The position numbers and the translations under genes were made by a program. Of a stretch of 6,426 bases of DNA, positions 6,059 through 6,426 are shown one piece after another. This stretch comes from an uncultured Ruminococcus sp. Its GTDB lineage: Bacteria; Bacillota; Clostridia; Oscillospirales; Acutalibacteraceae. Location: assembly GCA_900554995.1 (NCBI GenBank), contig USJJ01000078.1, positions 1-6,426 of the forward strand, in the 5' to 3' direction. Every line of letters begins with the position of its first letter. Positions within the stretch are counted from its first letter, which is position 1. The notes under the pieces are model-generated. The model was not told the origin of the DNA. It ran no database searches and saw nothing but the letters and a program-made list of their open reading frames with translations.

Positions 6059-6426
6059 TCAGGTCATTTTTTCCTGCTTAACCTTGTGGTCGATTATGTG
6101 GCGGGAAGCAAGCTCACGGTGAACATCCTCAACAGATATGCCCATCTCAACCATAAGCACCATTGCGTGATACAGAAAATCGGAAAGCTCATATTTTACT
6201 TCTTCCGGGTTGGGATTCTTGGCGGCAATGACAACTTCTGTTGCCTCCTCTCCCACTTTCTTGAGAATCTTGTCTAATCCTTTATCGAACAGATAATTAG
6301 TGTAAGAACCTTCCTTTGGATGCTCCTTGCGGTTCCGGATCACATCATAATCCTCGGTCAGCACCGTCAGGCCGTAGGCCGCGATGAGCTCGGGAATGCC
6401 GTGGTTGATCTCAGGGTCAACGTGGT
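6059..6426 (-). CDS. hisE: Phosphoribosyl-ATP pyrophosphatase (HisE), with a foreign in-frame N-terminal stretch; truncated by the window edge
   Basis: HisE hydrolyses phosphoribosyl-ATP to phosphoribosyl-AMP, the second step of histidine biosynthesis. Counting from the first complete codon (6422-6424), residues 26-121 are typical HisE: YDVIRNRKE at 26-34, GSYTNYLFDKG at 39-49, KILKKVGEEATEVVIAAKN at 52-70 with the metal-binding glutamates of this MazG-like fold, YELSDFLYHAMVLM at 78-91, and the C-terminal ELASRHIIDHKVKQEKM. The first 25 residues do not look like HisE or like a HisI domain. They read HVDPEINHGIPELIAAYGLT followed by VLTED, a signature I associate with 2-hydroxyacyl-CoA dehydratase activase-type proteins. 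The frame stays open to the edge. A GTG at 6362-6364 could start a 101-residue HisE of normal length, but there is no Shine-Dalgarno sequence before it, and its first residues (MLTED) belong to the foreign motif. No HisI, HisF or other his gene is visible. The HisE domain is certain; the gene's true 5' structure is not. Confidence 0.85.
   Translation of the reverse strand, partial: HVDPEINHGIPELIAAYGLTVLTEDYDVIRNRKEHPKEGSYTNYLFDKGLDKILKKVGEEATEVVIAAKNPNPEEVKYELSDFLYHAMVLMVEMGISVEDVHRELASRHIIDHKVKQEKMT
6350..6426 (-). other. Segment resembling an acyl-CoA dehydratase activase-type protein, joined in frame to HisE
   Basis: On the - strand this stretch encodes 25 complete codons reading HVDPEINHGIPEL...GLTVLTED. 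The partial codon at the edge ends in AC and would be compatible with Tyr. This fits the GRPYHxDPEINHGIxxLIxxxGLAVLTEDS block of large BcrA/BadF-type activase proteins (DUF2229-containing), recalled from memory. That similarity ends at the Asp encoded at 6350-6352, and HisE similarity starts with the next codon. GC is 42 of the last 66 bases, clearly above the body of hisE (23 of 60 at 6241-6300). It may be the scar of a fusion by deletion, or a chimeric assembly join. Confidence 0.6.

Overview
The window looks like a fragment of a low-to-mid GC clostridial (Oscillospiraceae/Ruminococcaceae-like) chromosome. The evidence is the strong AGGAGG-type ribosome binding sites, U-tailed hairpin terminators, a DUF6056-like polytopic membrane protein, a methionine synthase whose activation domain is a separate gene, and a clostridial-style HisE. 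Both ends cut through open reading frames, as expected for a draft or metagenomic contig. No rRNA, tRNA, CRISPR array, insertion sequence or riboswitch was recognised.

Layout. Bases 2-1015 (+) hold the C-terminal part of a multi-spanning membrane protein. Bases 1041-4886 (+) hold a compact three-gene methionine/one-carbon operon: metF, a stand-alone MetH activation-domain gene, and metH. It is closed by an intrinsic terminator at 4894-4920. Bases 4958-5173 (+) hold the remains of an AraC-family/GyrI-like regulator. Its promoter-like -10 box, ribosome binding site, N-terminus and C-terminus are still readable, but the middle, including the DNA-binding domain, is gone and the two ends are out of frame. 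A hairpin at 5187-5220 ends both this remnant and the convergent gene. Bases 5219-5986 (-) hold a full-length trans-aconitate 2-methyltransferase homologue (tam). Bases 6059-6426 (-) hold a HisE (phosphoribosyl-ATP pyrophosphatase) domain. Its frame stays open to the window edge and reads into a short stretch that looks like a 2-hydroxyacyl-CoA dehydratase activase-type protein.

How the genes work together. MetF reduces 5,10-methylene-THF to 5-methyl-THF. MetH uses that methyl group, through cobalamin, to make methionine from homocysteine. The small middle protein supplies the SAM-dependent reductive reactivation module that MetH itself lacks. Methionine then feeds SAM, which is also the methyl donor for Tam, although that link is only general metabolism.

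I did not find a convincing new multi-gene system. The two most informative oddities are the internally deleted AraC regulator and the in-frame HisE/activase chimera at the right edge. The chimera is either a real deletion-fusion or an assembly artefact.
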